From the NCBI RefSeq assembly GCF_035222375.1, contig NC_085891.1, forward strand, positions 3,472,001 through 3,536,000: 64,000 nt of DNA. The letters are read 5' to 3'. Source of the stretch: Podospora pseudocomata. Lineage: Eukaryota > Ascomycota > Sordariomycetes > Sordariales > Podosporaceae. The notes beneath the pieces were generated by a model. It was not told where the DNA came from. It did no database searches and saw only the letters and a list, made by a program, of their open reading frames with translations. Both the position numbers and the translations under genes were made by a program. Below, piece by piece: positions 35,528-46,796 of this stretch (position 1 is its first letter; every line of letters begins with the position of its first letter).

Positions 35528-37092
35528 GATTGTAGATGAAAATGAATGAGAGACGGCAGAAAACAGCCGATCAACCTGCTCGAAGAAAGGAATGGATGTC
35601 CGCGCAGCAGACTGGAAAAGAAGGACAAGAAAGAAATGAAGAAGGAACGTGAGAAATGAATGATATGCACAACACCCCGCTGAAAGTTGAGTGAAGGGGA
35701 TATATACCATAGATATATCAGACGAAGTGGACGGCCCTGCCTGGCTACTTATCCCTGTTCATGGGCTTCCACAAGAAGGCCCTATCACCCCCTACACGGG
35801 CATTTGGGGTAAAAGGGACTTCATGATGGGGTTTCATGGTCTCTCATGTGTGTACACCTAGGCTCACTTGGAGGGCTGTTTCGTGCCGAAGTTGAAAGCG
35901 ACCAAGGCGATGGCCTGCAAAATCCAGGATGGCGGTTCAGGGGCCGATCAGTTGATCCTTGATCAGAGTCTGGGATGGTGCTGATGACAGGATAACGCAG
36001 GGGTCAGGGCAAAATGTTTCCTGTTGATAGACGCGCGGAAAAGGCCATCGGAGAGCGAAGCGCTGTCTGTTGACGCTGGGAGAGACCGATGGCAGGGCAG
36101 CTTGGTTCCACGGCTTACATGCCTGCCAAAAGATGGGATGTGTTTGGCCCAAAAAGGAGGGCTGCACCCCTGTAGCACATCCCGGACACACTCGCCAGCG
36201 GGTGACCTGCACAGTCGCTGAATTTTGGGCTGGGGTTTGGAGATCACGGCCTGGGCTGTGAAACGGTACCTGTCAGAGATGGCGCCAAGATCGGGGGTCG
36301 TCCACCACACAATACCCTCGCAACAGCGGCACAGAACGCAGGATATGGAGAGGGTCCATCGTCTCAACGAAAGTTCCTCGAAGAAAAGGGCTGCAGAAAG
36401 AGAGGAAGAGGGACTTTGTGACCCTGGCTTCCATGCTGTTGTCCTTCGTGTTTGCAGCGATCAAAGAAAATCCGTCGCTGAAGGCCCCACCTTGAACCAG
36501 TGGGCCGGGATGACGTCGAGCAGTATCGACCCACCGTTGTGGCCTCTCCTGTGAGTCTTGTTCCCATTTAATACATAGGTAAAAAGCTTTCATGTTCTCG
36601 GAGGTAGACGAGAGCTGTATATAACGTTGTCTGGGAATCTCATTCAAGTACTCACATTGTTGATGGTTAAATGTTGTTGCAAATCCCTGCTGCCTACACC
36701 ACCTCATACAGAAGAGAAAGTACATGGGACTTCGAGCGCGCAGAATTACTACCACTCGAATGCATGAAGTCCGTCTCCCCTGCAGTCCTGCGTATTCTAG
36801 TATATCTCCACTACTACATCTTCAGATGGTTCCCCGGGTCTCAGACCCTCAAGCTCGGTGCAACTGAGACTCGCCGGGAGCCCATTCTTGAGGCCGACCA
36901 TGTGGGAAGCTTGGTGCTGGGTGTCTGGCAGATGGGATCCGGTAGATAAGAGAAGACTACGGCGGTTGTGTGCTCTGGCCTGGGGTCGGTCACCGCGTGA
37001 AGATGTTCAGATGAATCATGGACGCAAGGTTGCATACACGGCTCCAACTGCCTGCGTGATGGGCCATGTGTGAGATGAATTGTCGACACACC
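35528..37092. other. intergenic region
   Basis: About 1.6 kb upstream of the lectin-like gene and of RPS19. Short ORFs on both strands have no recognisable features. Confidence 0.5.
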
Positions 37093-37104
37093 AAGGGTTA
37101 GGGT
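37093..37104 (+). promoter_or_regulatory. telobox-like AAGGGTTAGGGT
   Basis: On the minus strand it reads ACCCTAACCCTT, which contains the Tbf1/telobox core. It lies about 210 bp upstream of the RPS19 ATG. Confidence 0.5.
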
Positions 37105-37152
37105 CAAAGACTTGATTCACTCCAAACCGCCCCGCTTCTTTGCCAGGGCCAC

Positions 37153-37160
37153 AGCCCTAA
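37153..37160 (+). promoter_or_regulatory. AGCCCTAA (TBF1/telobox-like) motif upstream of RPS19
   Basis: The same octamer and orientation as in the RPS14/RPL7 promoter, 154 bp upstream of the RPS19 start codon. Its presence at both ribosomal protein promoters in this window supports a functional site. Confidence 0.6.
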
Positions 37161-37313
37161 TCAACGTTTCTCTGCCAAGACGTCCACTCCGCAAAATTTC
37201 CAGATACCAGACCTCAATTGCGATTGCGCCTTGTCCGACTCCGAACGACAGCTTCCGACACGAACGATCAACCTCACCCATCTCCGCCAAATCACCCCAT
37301 ACACACCGCCAAA

Positions 37314-38129
37314 ATGCCTGGAGGAGTCACCGTTCGCGATGTCGATGTAAGTTTTGGGAGCCCTTCGCCATGACGGCCTTTGCGACCGAGACCCGAACAC
37401 TCTCTTTCGCCATCCGAGTCGCTGCCAGCTTCCTCAAACGAGGCTCGGGTTGGCCGACGACGATGGACCGCTGGTCAAGACAGCAACATGGAAGATGATG
37501 GGAGCAGGCGTGAGGGGGTCGAAAGATCTCTGAAGACGGAATTGTGCTAATCATATTGTGTTGCTTGGTTCAAGGCCCACAAGTTCGTCGGTAAGTCTTG
37601 CTTTGCTTCGTTTTGCCTCGATATGTCTGGTGCGCAGTGCGGCAAATGGCTGACTCTGAATAGGCGCCTACGCCGCTTTCTTGAAGCGTCAGGGCAAGCT
37701 CCCCGTCCCCGGTTGGGTTGACACCGTCAAAACCGGCCCCGCCAAGGAGATGCCTCCCCAGGACATCGACTGGTTTTACGTCCGTGCCGCTGCCGTCGCT
37801 CGTCACGTCTACCTCCGCAAGACCGTTGGTGTCGGCCGCCTCCGCCGCGTTCACGGCAGCGCCAAGAACCGTGGCTCGCGCCCCTCCCACCACGTAGAGG
37901 CCTCCGGCAGCGTTGATCGCAAGATCATGCAGGCTCTTGAGAAGATCCAGGTCCTTGAGCAGGATGAGGAGAAGGGTGGCCGCCGCATCACGCAGCAGGG
38001 TCAGCGTGATCTTGACCGTGAGTTTACTTGATTTCTCGAGCCGTTTGCAGTTTGCTAACGTACGTAAACGTAGGTATTGCCCAGACCGTTGCTGAGGCTG
38101 AGGGTGCGGAGGATGAGGATGACGAGTAA
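37314..38129 (+). CDS. rps19: 40S ribosomal protein S19 (eS19)
   Basis: Small-subunit protein of the head, needed for 18S rRNA maturation. Exons are 37314-37346, 37575-37590 (a 16-nt microexon), 37664-38017 and 38074-38129, giving 152 aa. The joined start is MPGGVTVRDVDAHKFVGAYA, followed by FLKRQGKLPVPGWVDTVKT, DIDWFYVRAAAVARHVYLRK, GSAKNRGSRPSHHVEASGSV and RRITQQGQRDLDRIAQTV, with an acidic DEDDE end. All are standard eS19 motifs. The first intron is 228 bp; the others are 73 and 56 bp. Two telobox-type motifs lie within about 220 bp upstream. Confidence 0.98.
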
Positions 38130-39091
38130 ATGTCGTCTTTTCCAACAGTCGCTTTACACACCAGGCTCTTTGCTGAGTACGCAAAGATGTGAAACGGAAG
38201 GGTCGGCATGGCATGGATTTCCGGTAGCATATGGGTTAGGCGTCAAAAAAGGATTTAATGGCTTGCTTGATCATGCCTTTCCTCGCTCACCTAGGCGACC
38301 AAGCTGGCTTTATATGTGCTAGCTTTTGAAGCATATCTGCCATAAGACGGTGTTTTCTCCAGCTTTCCTGCGCGTAGAGCGTAAATCAATACCCAACAAA
38401 CCAAGTCAAACAAACAATAGTACCATCTTCTCCGTGACTGACACGTAGGCCACGTTTCCACTGCTCAGCACACCCAGTTACCTTGTCAAATGCCAACGTT
38501 GGCCTCCAGACGACATTCTCCTGCTGTGTCCTTAACCACTTATGACCCAAGCAAGCTGCCAGTCTCAACATCTAGCCTACCATTTTGTTTCTCACAAGCG
38601 TATATTTAGATAAGTAGTTAACCACTTCTGTCTCCTGGCTGGGAAGGTACCCGATCGCTTCTTTGTGAAAGGCACTCTCCGAGAAGCATCTCTCACTCGC
38701 TACTTCGAGTCGTTACATGGGTAGACACCTGCCATTCCCTCTAGTTCGTCATGGTTGCCGACGTAATCCAACCACACTGCGCTGTCTCCCCTGTTCCAAA
38801 GTAACTCCTTGGTCACCACTACCCACCACCCCTTGTCTACTGTTGCCTAGGTGGCTAGTTATCAAGGTAAGCTTCAACCTTTCAGCTTCTTCGAGACCGC
38901 GACTTCCTTCTAATGCTCTTTCCAAGTGCCCCAGCTATTAGGCATCCGACCTAAGGTCGTCGTCGTCCAGGACCGAGAGCCTCAGCCTAGATTTCCTTGG
39001 TCGCCCGGTCCATCAATCTTTCCTCCAAGCTTCTCTCGCTATTCTCACTTTCTTGACCTCAACCCACGCATTTCATGACGCCGTCGAAAAA
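38130..39091. other. intergenic region
   Basis: Holds the RPS19 3' end and the leader of the ankyrin-deaminase gene. The last ~300 bp are C/T-rich. No other gene was recognised. Confidence 0.5.
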
Positions 39092-41232
39092 ATGGAGACG
39101 TTCTCTTCGACTTCGATTAAGCTTACTCGGGAGGCGTTGAAGCTCTCAGAACTCCATATTGCGACTCTCAATGGCGACCTTCAACATGTGAGAGAGCTCC
39201 TGAAGAGCACCTCCACGTCACCTGGCGGTACAAGAAAAGTTATCGAAGCGCGCGACCGACATGGGACAACACCACTCATGACAGCCGTTCTCTATGGTCG
39301 TCTCGCTATTGCGAAGCTCCTGTTGAGATATAGCGCTTCGAGGAAAGCACAAGACCTTCAAGGCCGTGTCACCTGGGAGTACTCGCGCGCTTCATTGTTC
39401 GACCGAAAGCCAAAGATGTACCAACGCCTGGGCTTTCCCCCAATCTCCCGAAGTCGGCAACGTGAGAGAAGGAGAATTGCCATAATTCTGAAATATCCCG
39501 CCGCTTTGCGATCTTGATAAGCATTCTGGTCCACCCTTACAATATGTGTTCCTTTCACAGATCCCTAACAGAGTGCAGTCGTCGAATTGGCAATCACCAC
39601 TACTCGCGCAGCCGACTGCACAAGCGTGCCAAGGACCTGGTCATTCTCAAGCCTGTAGGTGGCTTCGAGACATTCAAGCCAGGCAAAGAGGGCAATGAGC
39701 TTCTTAGTACAACCGCGGGCTTCATAGCCTCTGCCACCACTTCTCCCAAAGATGTGAAGGTTGAGCAGTTTGCAGTCAGCGGCTGGAAGCCAAATCCAGG
39801 CCGTGGTCCTCGGGTTCTTGATAACGTTGTCTTGACAGAGCGGGTTAGGGATGTTATTCACCTCCATGGCCTCAAGGTTCGTGCGTCCCAGCGGGACAAC
39901 GGCAACCAGACTGCTTTGCCCGAGCATAAGGGCCGATTTGCGGCATGCCATGTTGAGAAAAAGCTCGCCGTCTGGTGGGTAATGAAGGCCCTAAAGGAAG
40001 TCTTCAACACGTCAGATATTGAGCGCCTGAGGGAGCTGCGAGGGGCAGATGTCCCCAACTACTACCGGGAGGCTATGCTCTTTCTTGACCACGAGCCGTG
40101 CCAAGATGTAAGTAATCCCCAGCTGGCCTCGAGTATGAGGATGTTTGCTAATGCCAAAGGACTCAGTGCTGGGACTTTTTGCACCAGCTGAAGCGGATCA
40201 CTGGGATCCTAATATGTGTCGAGTCGATATCATTTTGCGTCACGGGTAATCGGGCATCTGGACCACAGGGGTGTCCAAACTGTACATGCCAGAAATGTAC
40301 CAGCCAAAAGGAAGCACAGATGAGTCGCCCATCTTCCGACTCGGCAATCCAACAAGACGACGAAGACAGCGATGCACGGACACAGAGACTCGGCCATCAG
40401 AGGATGACATGCAACTGCCGCTCATTCAATCCGAGACAGAGCTAAAGGGGACTGAAGACAAAGGTGTTCGCCAACCTCATTCTCGTAGCCATGGTGGGAT
40501 TTACAATGGGACTGCAGCCCCTGATACTGTATGCTCCGTGTCTCCTTGAATTATAAACTTTGCTGACCATCTTAGTAGACTGTGTTCCCATCCACAGATC
40601 TTAGACCAGTAGCAAAGCCACTGAACAGAATCCAGAAGAACATCGAGGCCTCTTCTAGACGGATCTGTGATGCAGCTGATCCTAGTAATGGAGCAGTCCT
40701 TACCTTCTCGCTCCCACACCGACCTGCTTTCAAAAGCCCTGTGTCATCTCCTGGCTCTGAAGTCCCTGGCCGAACGCAGAGTGTTGACCCCGTGTCAACT
40801 ATGGGCGGGCATTCAGCCTACTTTGAAGATGACGGGCATGAATCCGATACCGAGTCTCCTGTCGCCCATACGAGCCCACCCCAAGCCTCTCGACAGCCAC
40901 TGCTTCACCCCATTTACCGCTCCCAAGTCTCCCTCAATCTTGAGCGGTTTACATATGCTGGAGCCGCTACTTCAGAGGCGCCGGAATCCTTGCTTTCCGC
41001 ACAGTTGAAGAAGGGCCGCGTTGGCACCATCAAGGACAACGACGTTGACGTCGTGGGCGGAACCAACGACAATGGAAGTAAGCCTGACGTCCGCACGACC
41101 CGTGGCAAGCCCAAGACATCTATAGGTCGAAGGGGGAAATCCAACCCTAGAAATAGAAGGGAAGTTCGGCGGGAATCGAGCTTCAGGTCTAGGAGCACAT
41201 TCGCAAGAGCAGTTGCTTCTCGGTTTGACTGA
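39092..41232 (+). CDS. ankyrin-repeat protein with deaminase-superfamily domain (fungal ankyrin-deaminase)
   Basis: Putative zinc-dependent deaminase acting on a base in a nucleotide or nucleic acid; the substrate is unknown. Best model: exons 39092-39461, 39572-40107, 40167-40215, 40269-40528 and 40579-41232, giving 622 aa. The N-terminus has ankyrin-type helices (LSELHIATLNGDLQHVRELL, then DRHGTTPLMTAVLYGRLAIA). The deaminase core follows: HVE at about 250-252 (in RFAACHVEKKLA) and PCQDC at about 299-303, formed exactly across the 40108-40166 intron and followed by WDFLHQL. These two motifs supply the zinc ligands and catalytic Glu of the superfamily, like the OTT_1508-type families found in fungi. 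The C-terminus is disordered and basic (RGKPKTSIGRRGK). Introns 1 and 3 have weak or odd splice signals, so the model or gene integrity needs cDNA. Confidence 0.75.
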
Positions 41233-41879
41233 CTGTTTTGCTTTGTCCTGTTTGTGTGTTTTTTCCATTTTCCTTTGCTTCGTTGTGTACTCTACCTTTT
41301 GTCGAGACTATTACGGCAAGTTGGTGGGCTTTTTGCGCCGGTGCTCAGCGATGGGCTTTTTGCCGTAAACTCCAATCCCACGATTCCAATGTAATTTACT
41401 GTTGTTGTTTGCAGTCCATAAAAGGAGGGCCAGGAACAGGAAGTCAGAAGGTCTGTTGCAGGGCGGAAGATATTGCCCATGGTGTTGGTCGTGGCCTCGA
41501 TCACGAATGTTATGTCAAGATATATATGTACCTATTCAATTTCAGCTCTATCATGAGCAACCCGAGTACTCATAAAACAATACCAACAATGTTCCTGTTT
41601 ACGTGAACATCATGATGAGAGTCCATGGCGCGTAAGCCATGCCTGTCTAAGGTACCATCATATCTTTTGTATTTTGGGCATTTTTCATGCCCCCGCTCTT
41701 CGTTTGTCCCCTGATCAAACGGACCGATCATTACTCTAATTCTCTATTGCTCTTTCCATATACCATTCATCCGTCATAAACATGACCCAGCATGATGCAC
41801 GTTCACCCTGTACCCGATTCAACTCCAACGCCATGCCAAAATCGAAAATCGACCTTTTGATACTGGAGGTACCTGCCAA
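41233..41879. other. convergent intergenic region
   Basis: Lies between the ankyrin-deaminase and zinc transporter 3' ends; nothing else recognised. Confidence 0.55.
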
Positions 41880-43088
41880 TCAAGCCCATTTTGCCAGGAG
41901 AGCCATGACGAAAACGCCCACAAACACACAACCATACGCGCACAGTTGCATTTGCAAACCGGCTTTGCGCATCTCGGGGTTGAACATGAATTCGTGAGCC
42001 AGTAGCTCGACGAGGCCAGTGTACAGAAGGATGCCGCCACTGATTGCATCAAACACACCATTGACAATCTTGCTGGTGGTAGCTTCCAGTGACATCGACT
42101 TGCTCGCTATAAGCCCGATACCGATGGCCAGAGGGGTGCTAAGGGCGTAAACAGTCCCGAGAACATATGGCGTCCATCTTCTAGCGTCCGGAGGCCATGT
42201 TGCCGTTGCAAGGCGGGCACCCAAGCCAAGACCCTCAAAGGTCTGGTGGAATACCAGCACAACAAAAAGCACAGTAAAGTTTTCTGTGACGGCGAGGGTC
42301 AAACCAATGAAGATGGAATGAAATATGACACCAAACTCGAGGATAAACAGGGCCGTCATCTGCCCCGCAAAGTTGGGATGCTCGTCGCCCTCGATATGAT
42401 CTCGCAAATGGCCCAGGTGGTTCTCCCCCCCAGGCGGGTAACTGACTTCGTGGCGCAACACTGGGATTTGGTGTTTACCACACATTCCACCTTCGATGCT
42501 GCTGGCCACTGGCGAGGGGCTTCCGCTTGGGCTGCTGGATGGGACAAGTTCTCGGCCGTGCATTCGCAAGCCGCTGCTGACCGGGCGCAGTGCAGCACTA
42601 TCCACCATGAGTGTCTCGGGGGGTTCCTGGTGCCCATGTGAAGAGTGAAAGCCGAAATCGAAGCGTGAAACGAGTATTTCGAGGAGAAACATGACCATCA
42701 CGGTTGCTAGACCGATCCCCATAGCCCAATCATACTCTGGAAGAATGTGCTCAAGACATTCATCCCGGAAGTTGTCGGACGCTGGCGAGAGGAGATGCAT
42801 GAAAGCGGTTGCAATGATGACTCCTGTACCAAAATACTTGGCGACGAAGAAGCAAAGCTTGGGTACGCGCAGTTTGGAGCTCCTCGCCAACCATACTGGC
42901 AAAAGCGCACCGACGGCAGAGCCAAGTAGAATGATAAAGACGGAGGCGATACGCAATCCCAGATCATCTCTGCTCGACAGTGTGCCTACACAGCTAGGCG
43001 CTGGCGCTTCATCTCTGAGTAACAGCTCCGAGCGCTGCATTGTGTGATTTGACCAGCCTTCTCTTTCGAGGTTTACCGACGGGCACAT
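41880..43088 (-). CDS. ZIP-family zinc/iron transporter (Zrt-like)
   Basis: Plasma-membrane or vacuolar importer of Zn2+ or a similar metal into the cytosol. It is an intronless 402-aa frame. The first true in-frame ATG is at 43088; the open frame continues upstream only through a TTG. About eight membrane segments are seen. Three precede a long variable loop with a His-rich stretch (FHSSHGHQEPP and MCGKHQ). The conserved metal-site helices are HSIFIGLTLAV and HQTFEGLGLGARL, the TM4/TM5 pair of the ZIP family. The C-terminus ends in the short VGVFVMALLAKWA helix typical of fungal Zrt1/Zrt2-like proteins. The exact metal is not readable. Confidence 0.92.
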   Translation of the reverse strand: MCPSVNLEREGWSNHTMQRSELLLRDEAPAPSCVGTLSSRDDLGLRIASVFIILLGSAVGALLPVWLARSSKLRVPKLCFFVAKYFGTGVIIATAFMHLLSPASDNFRDECLEHILPEYDWAMGIGLATVMVMFLLEILVSRFDFGFHSSHGHQEPPETLMVDSAALRPVSSGLRMHGRELVPSSSPSGSPSPVASSIEGGMCGKHQIPVLRHEVSYPPGGENHLGHLRDHIEGDEHPNFAGQMTALFILEFGVIFHSIFIGLTLAVTENFTVLFVVLVFHQTFEGLGLGARLATATWPPDARRWTPYVLGTVYALSTPLAIGIGLIASKSMSLEATTSKIVNGVFDAISGGILLYTGLVELLAHEFMFNPEMRKAGLQMQLCAYGCVFVGVFVMALLAKWA

Positions 43089-44289
43089 GGGGGAAGGTTT
43101 GGTGCGGGCGGTACGGCCCTTGAGAAGGAGGATCGGCCGGGCCGGAAAGCTGTGGGCGCAAAGATTGTAAGATTCCGTACCAAATGAAGTCTGAACCCGT
43201 CGATATGGACTTGATATATAATGGTGTTCTTGGTCGGAAGACTGGATCGTTTGCGCTTCGCAGTTCAGTAGCCCGCAATTTTCTGGCGACAACTATCTCG
43301 GGCCACCACGACTACAGAGTAATCATGGGCACCAAAACGACAGATTCGATATGTACGAGAGACTTAGTGAAGATGAGGGGTGGGCAGCGAGGGCGCAACT
43401 CAAAGGCGAGATGGGAGGCGGGAGGCGGGAGTTCGACCGAGAACCTTGATGGCTAAGCTCCAGTCAGCAACCAGCTCACCATCTAGCGCACGTCTCAAAC
43501 AGCAAGCGCAACTACCACTACTGCAGAGGTTTTTGGTACGTGCGGAAAAAACACGCACCGGCAAATCCCAATGGCCCTTCTTGGACAAACAACCGCAGTG
43601 CTATGCTTGAGTAAAGATTCTTGATCGAGAGATGATGCTTCGGACGCAGACGGATGAGATAAGAAGCTTGCAGGATCGAGAGTCCAGAAGACAGACAATA
43701 CTTAGGTAAGGGAGCAGGAGAGGTTTAGGGTATGTGAATGGAAGACGGCCGTGGCGTGGAAAACAGCGTAGGTGCTCATACGCCGCAAGGAGACCGCAAG
43801 GAAACCGCATCGCCGGGAGAACGGTGCGCCAAAACAAAAAAGGGGAGATTCCAGTCCCGGAGAAGGGGCCCGGACCTGTGTTTTAAGGCTTTTGGAAGGC
43901 ACTCCCCGAAGACTCTGGAGACACCAAGCCGATGACCGCCAACCAGTAGAGAAGTAGCCACCATAAACATTTGCAAAATCCCATTGCGCCGGACCTGTCA
44001 ACCTGATGGTGTCTGCTGACACCCGGCCCCTAGCTTACCATCGGGATTGATGGCTGGTACTGCACAGCACCGGTGTAATCTCAATGATTTGATGTCATTG
44101 GTGGTGTGGCGACCGACGTCAGAACAAATGCATGTTTGGGACCATCAAGGTACTCCGGAGTCCAAATAGCGCCCAGTTAACCTTTCTTGCCTCCAACCCC
44201 CCCCGCCGCTCTTGCCGAACAGTCGAAATCGCGGTCATGCTAGCTAGCCCTTCAAGAGACATTCCTCGTGGGCATTAACAGCCGTCTTC
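43089..44289. other. intergenic region
   Basis: About 1.2 kb between the zinc transporter start and MDM10 stop. No gene recognised. A zinc-responsive element could lie here, but none was identified with confidence. Confidence 0.5.
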
Positions 44290-45698
44290 TCAAGAAGAGT
44301 ATTGCACTTCCAATCCCAAGCTTCGGAACGGCTCGCCTAACCTTTGCAAATCCACACCAGTACCGAGGCTGAAGATCAGTGATTTGGCCCGACCCTCCCA
44401 GACCAAGCCCAGATCGAGATTGGAACTGAGCCGGGCCTTGAACACGCCCAGGTATTCTTCTTTACCCTCTGTTGGTTTCTCGGCAATCTTGACGGGTTCG
44501 GGTTCGGGTTCAGGTTCGTCTAGCCGCCATTCCATCTTTGCCTGGAAACTTCTCTCCTTTTTGCTCGGAAGTTCGGGCTGGTCGGATTCAAGATCAAGGC
44601 TGGGCTCGGCACCAAGCAGGAAACCGGCTGGTCGTCGGTTGCTCCATAGCTCTAAACCGACAGCCCAGTCACTCTCGTAGCTATACGCGTTAAATTCCAT
44701 CCGTGTCGCCATGGCAAGAAAGTCCTTCGCCAGCACGGCATATGTGGTGTTGATGTTTCCCATGAGCGGGTTGATAGTAAGTGTCGCTGTGAGCGGCGTC
44801 CCTTTGTGCGTGGGTAGAGTTGCGAAACGTGCACCCAAGGACATGCCTCCAGACTTGTTCAAGGTCCCATAGTACATTTCTCCTCCAGCGCTGAAACGGC
44901 CATAAATTCGTTCCTTTTCCGTGGATTCTGGACTGCCCGCCCCATTTTGGGAACCCATCACAGCTACGGAAGCATCCCCACCGAAATTATACAGTCCTCT
45001 CAGGCCAAGAAGCCCTCCGTCGGTCGAGTAAAGCCCCTCGACTCCGTATTTCCCCCGGTCGTATTGAACGACGCTCAGCATTGTACCTCCGTTCCGCAAA
45101 GACTGTTCACTGACAGCCGATATCTGAACCTGCAGCGTCGAACTGAACCGCTTGATTACCATGGCCTCAAGCAGCGACTGTGGGAGATACAGCCGACCAT
45201 ACAACAGCGAGCTCTTGTCCTTATTCGGGACCTGACCCATATCCGCCACAGCAGGTACCTGGGGGATTGTCCCTATCTGAGGACCAGTTTCCCACGACCA
45301 TGGTGTTCCTCCTCGTGAGCCGAGCTGATGCAGCCCGCGGTAGGATCTCATAAGAGCCCCTAGCGGTATTTTGTCGGACTGGGCAGGAACGGCAGCCAGG
45401 GGGACCGAGCTGTGGAGGTATGATATCGAGCCGTCGACGACGCCTACATTGCAGAGTTGATAGCTGGTTGCGAAGTGTGGCGTGGCAAGGGAAGAAAGGC
45501 TCAAGCGAATTCCTCGAGGCAACGGGAAGTCAATCAGTTCTGTCGAACACGCATCGTCAGCTACGAAACCAGTGAGAGGGGCATGACATAAACATGTGTA
45601 CCTCTTGCTGTCACGTTCAAGTCCTTGTAGGAGTTATCCTCGCTCCATCCTGTAGCACCGTAGAAGGCATTTCTGAAATACTGCATAAACTCCCGCAT
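44290..45698 (-). CDS. mdm10: Mdm10, mitochondrial outer-membrane beta-barrel of ERMES and the SAM complex
   Basis: Anchors the ER-mitochondria encounter structure (with Mmm1, Mdm12 and Mdm34) and assists Tom40 assembly. Exons on the minus strand are 45698-45602 and 45539-44290, giving 448 aa; the 62-bp intron restores VTARELIDFPLPRGIRLSLS. The N-terminus MREFMQYFRNAFYGATGW is diagnostic of Mdm10. Alternating strands such as YGRLYLPQSLLEAMVIKR and GEMYYGTLNKSGGMSLGAR fit a porin-like barrel. A Glu-Pro repeat insert (EPEPEPEPVK) follows WRLDE. The last strand LGLEVQYSS resembles a C-terminal sorting signal. Confidence 0.95.
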
Positions 45699-46158
45699 CG
45701 TCGTGCGGATGGGAATACAGTCCCTCCTCAATGCAGACCTGCAACCGGGGTTTGCTTCTTCCTTGTCATTGACAAATTTCGCGGGAAATAGGGAAGTTGT
45801 CTTCGGATGTTACAAAAGTGTCGGACGCCACGGTCAAGTAAAGCCAAGGTTTTGAGGCCGGGCCCATTGAATGTTTTGTGCTCCAATCATGTGCTGCATG
45901 GGCTGGCATGGGGAGCTTGACCCCACCATCCCCTCATCAGTGCAAGGGTCCCCCTCCGCAACCTCACAACCTGGGGAGACACTCCATTTGCATAAAGTGC
46001 GAAATGGTCTTGTGTATTCATGTGTCCAAGGCGCTTCAAAGCTCCTGGCTCTATGGAACTACTACCACAAGTCTCGACCAAACATCACCCACCAAATTCC
46101 GCCACCCGACTCCAGGTCCCGTAACTCTCCCTGCACCTGATCTCTTCTACTCTCTAAC
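45699..46158. other. intergenic region
   Basis: Lies upstream of MDM10 and downstream of scytalone dehydratase, both on the minus strand. No gene recognised. Confidence 0.55.
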
Positions 46159-46796
46159 TCAGTGCTCACCAAAGTTGTCACGACCACTTGCAAACACCTT
46201 GTCAAAGTCATACTCGAACCACCGGATGTTGGGGTTCAGCCCGGCAAACTTCCATACGCCATTGACCTTCTTGTAGTAGTGAGTGTTGTGGCTGTGAGCG
46301 TGGCCCTTGACCTCCACCTTGGACAGGGACGAGTCTGTGTAGACTTGGTGCGGCACGCGGAGCTGATGGTAGCCAATAATCTCGTCGTCGGACACTTTCT
46401 CCCACTTGCTGGCACCGCCAATGAAGTGCTGCGTGCGCAGAAGGGGGTTGCCCAACACTGACTTGTCCGAAATCATGCTGATGAACTCCTCGGCCGGCAT
46501 GGCCTCCCAGATCTTGTCGAGGAACGACCGGTAGTCAATCTACGTCTTCAGCATCAGCCATTTTGCCCTGTCTGACTAGGCAGTTCTTCGTTGTGGATAG
46601 CCCATCAACATACCCGCAGGGTGGGAGCAATGCATCTTCGCAGACGGTCCCAGTCCTTGGAGTCGTAGCTGTCAGCCCACTCAAACGCAGCCTCAGTCAC
46701 ACCGAGGTAATCTATAAAACTTGATTAGACAGCTTTCCAGAGTGATGGTTAGGACATACCCTCAAAGGTAATCTGCTGCTTCTTCTGTTGGGCCAT
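46159..46796 (-). CDS. scd1: scytalone dehydratase (DHN-melanin biosynthesis)
   Basis: Dehydrates scytalone to 1,3,8-trihydroxynaphthalene and vermelone to 1,8-DHN in melanin synthesis. Exons on the minus strand are 46796-46760, 46711-46614 and 46539-46159, giving 171 aa, the same size as the rice-blast enzyme. The introns are 48 and 74 bp. The joined N-terminus reads [20 protein letters not shown], then [17 protein letters not shown] and [19 protein letters not shown]. Active-site regions are present: the first Tyr in DSYDS, Tyr in DYRSF, His in [12 protein letters not shown], His in [10 protein letters not shown] and Asn in [11 protein letters not shown]. No other melanin gene (polyketide synthase or naphthol reductase) is in the window. 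Confidence 0.97.

Noticed and set aside
37347-37574. Possible C/D snoRNA in RPS19 intron 1 (AGATGATGG and later CTCTGAAG)
   Set aside because: The two boxes are only about 40 nt apart, there is no clear terminal stem, and the sequence before CTGA was not recognised as complementary to rRNA.
40246-40268. 23-nt intron in the ankyrin-deaminase gene
   Set aside because: It restores the frame but is too short to be spliced; the 53-nt intron 40216-40268 with the same acceptor is preferred.
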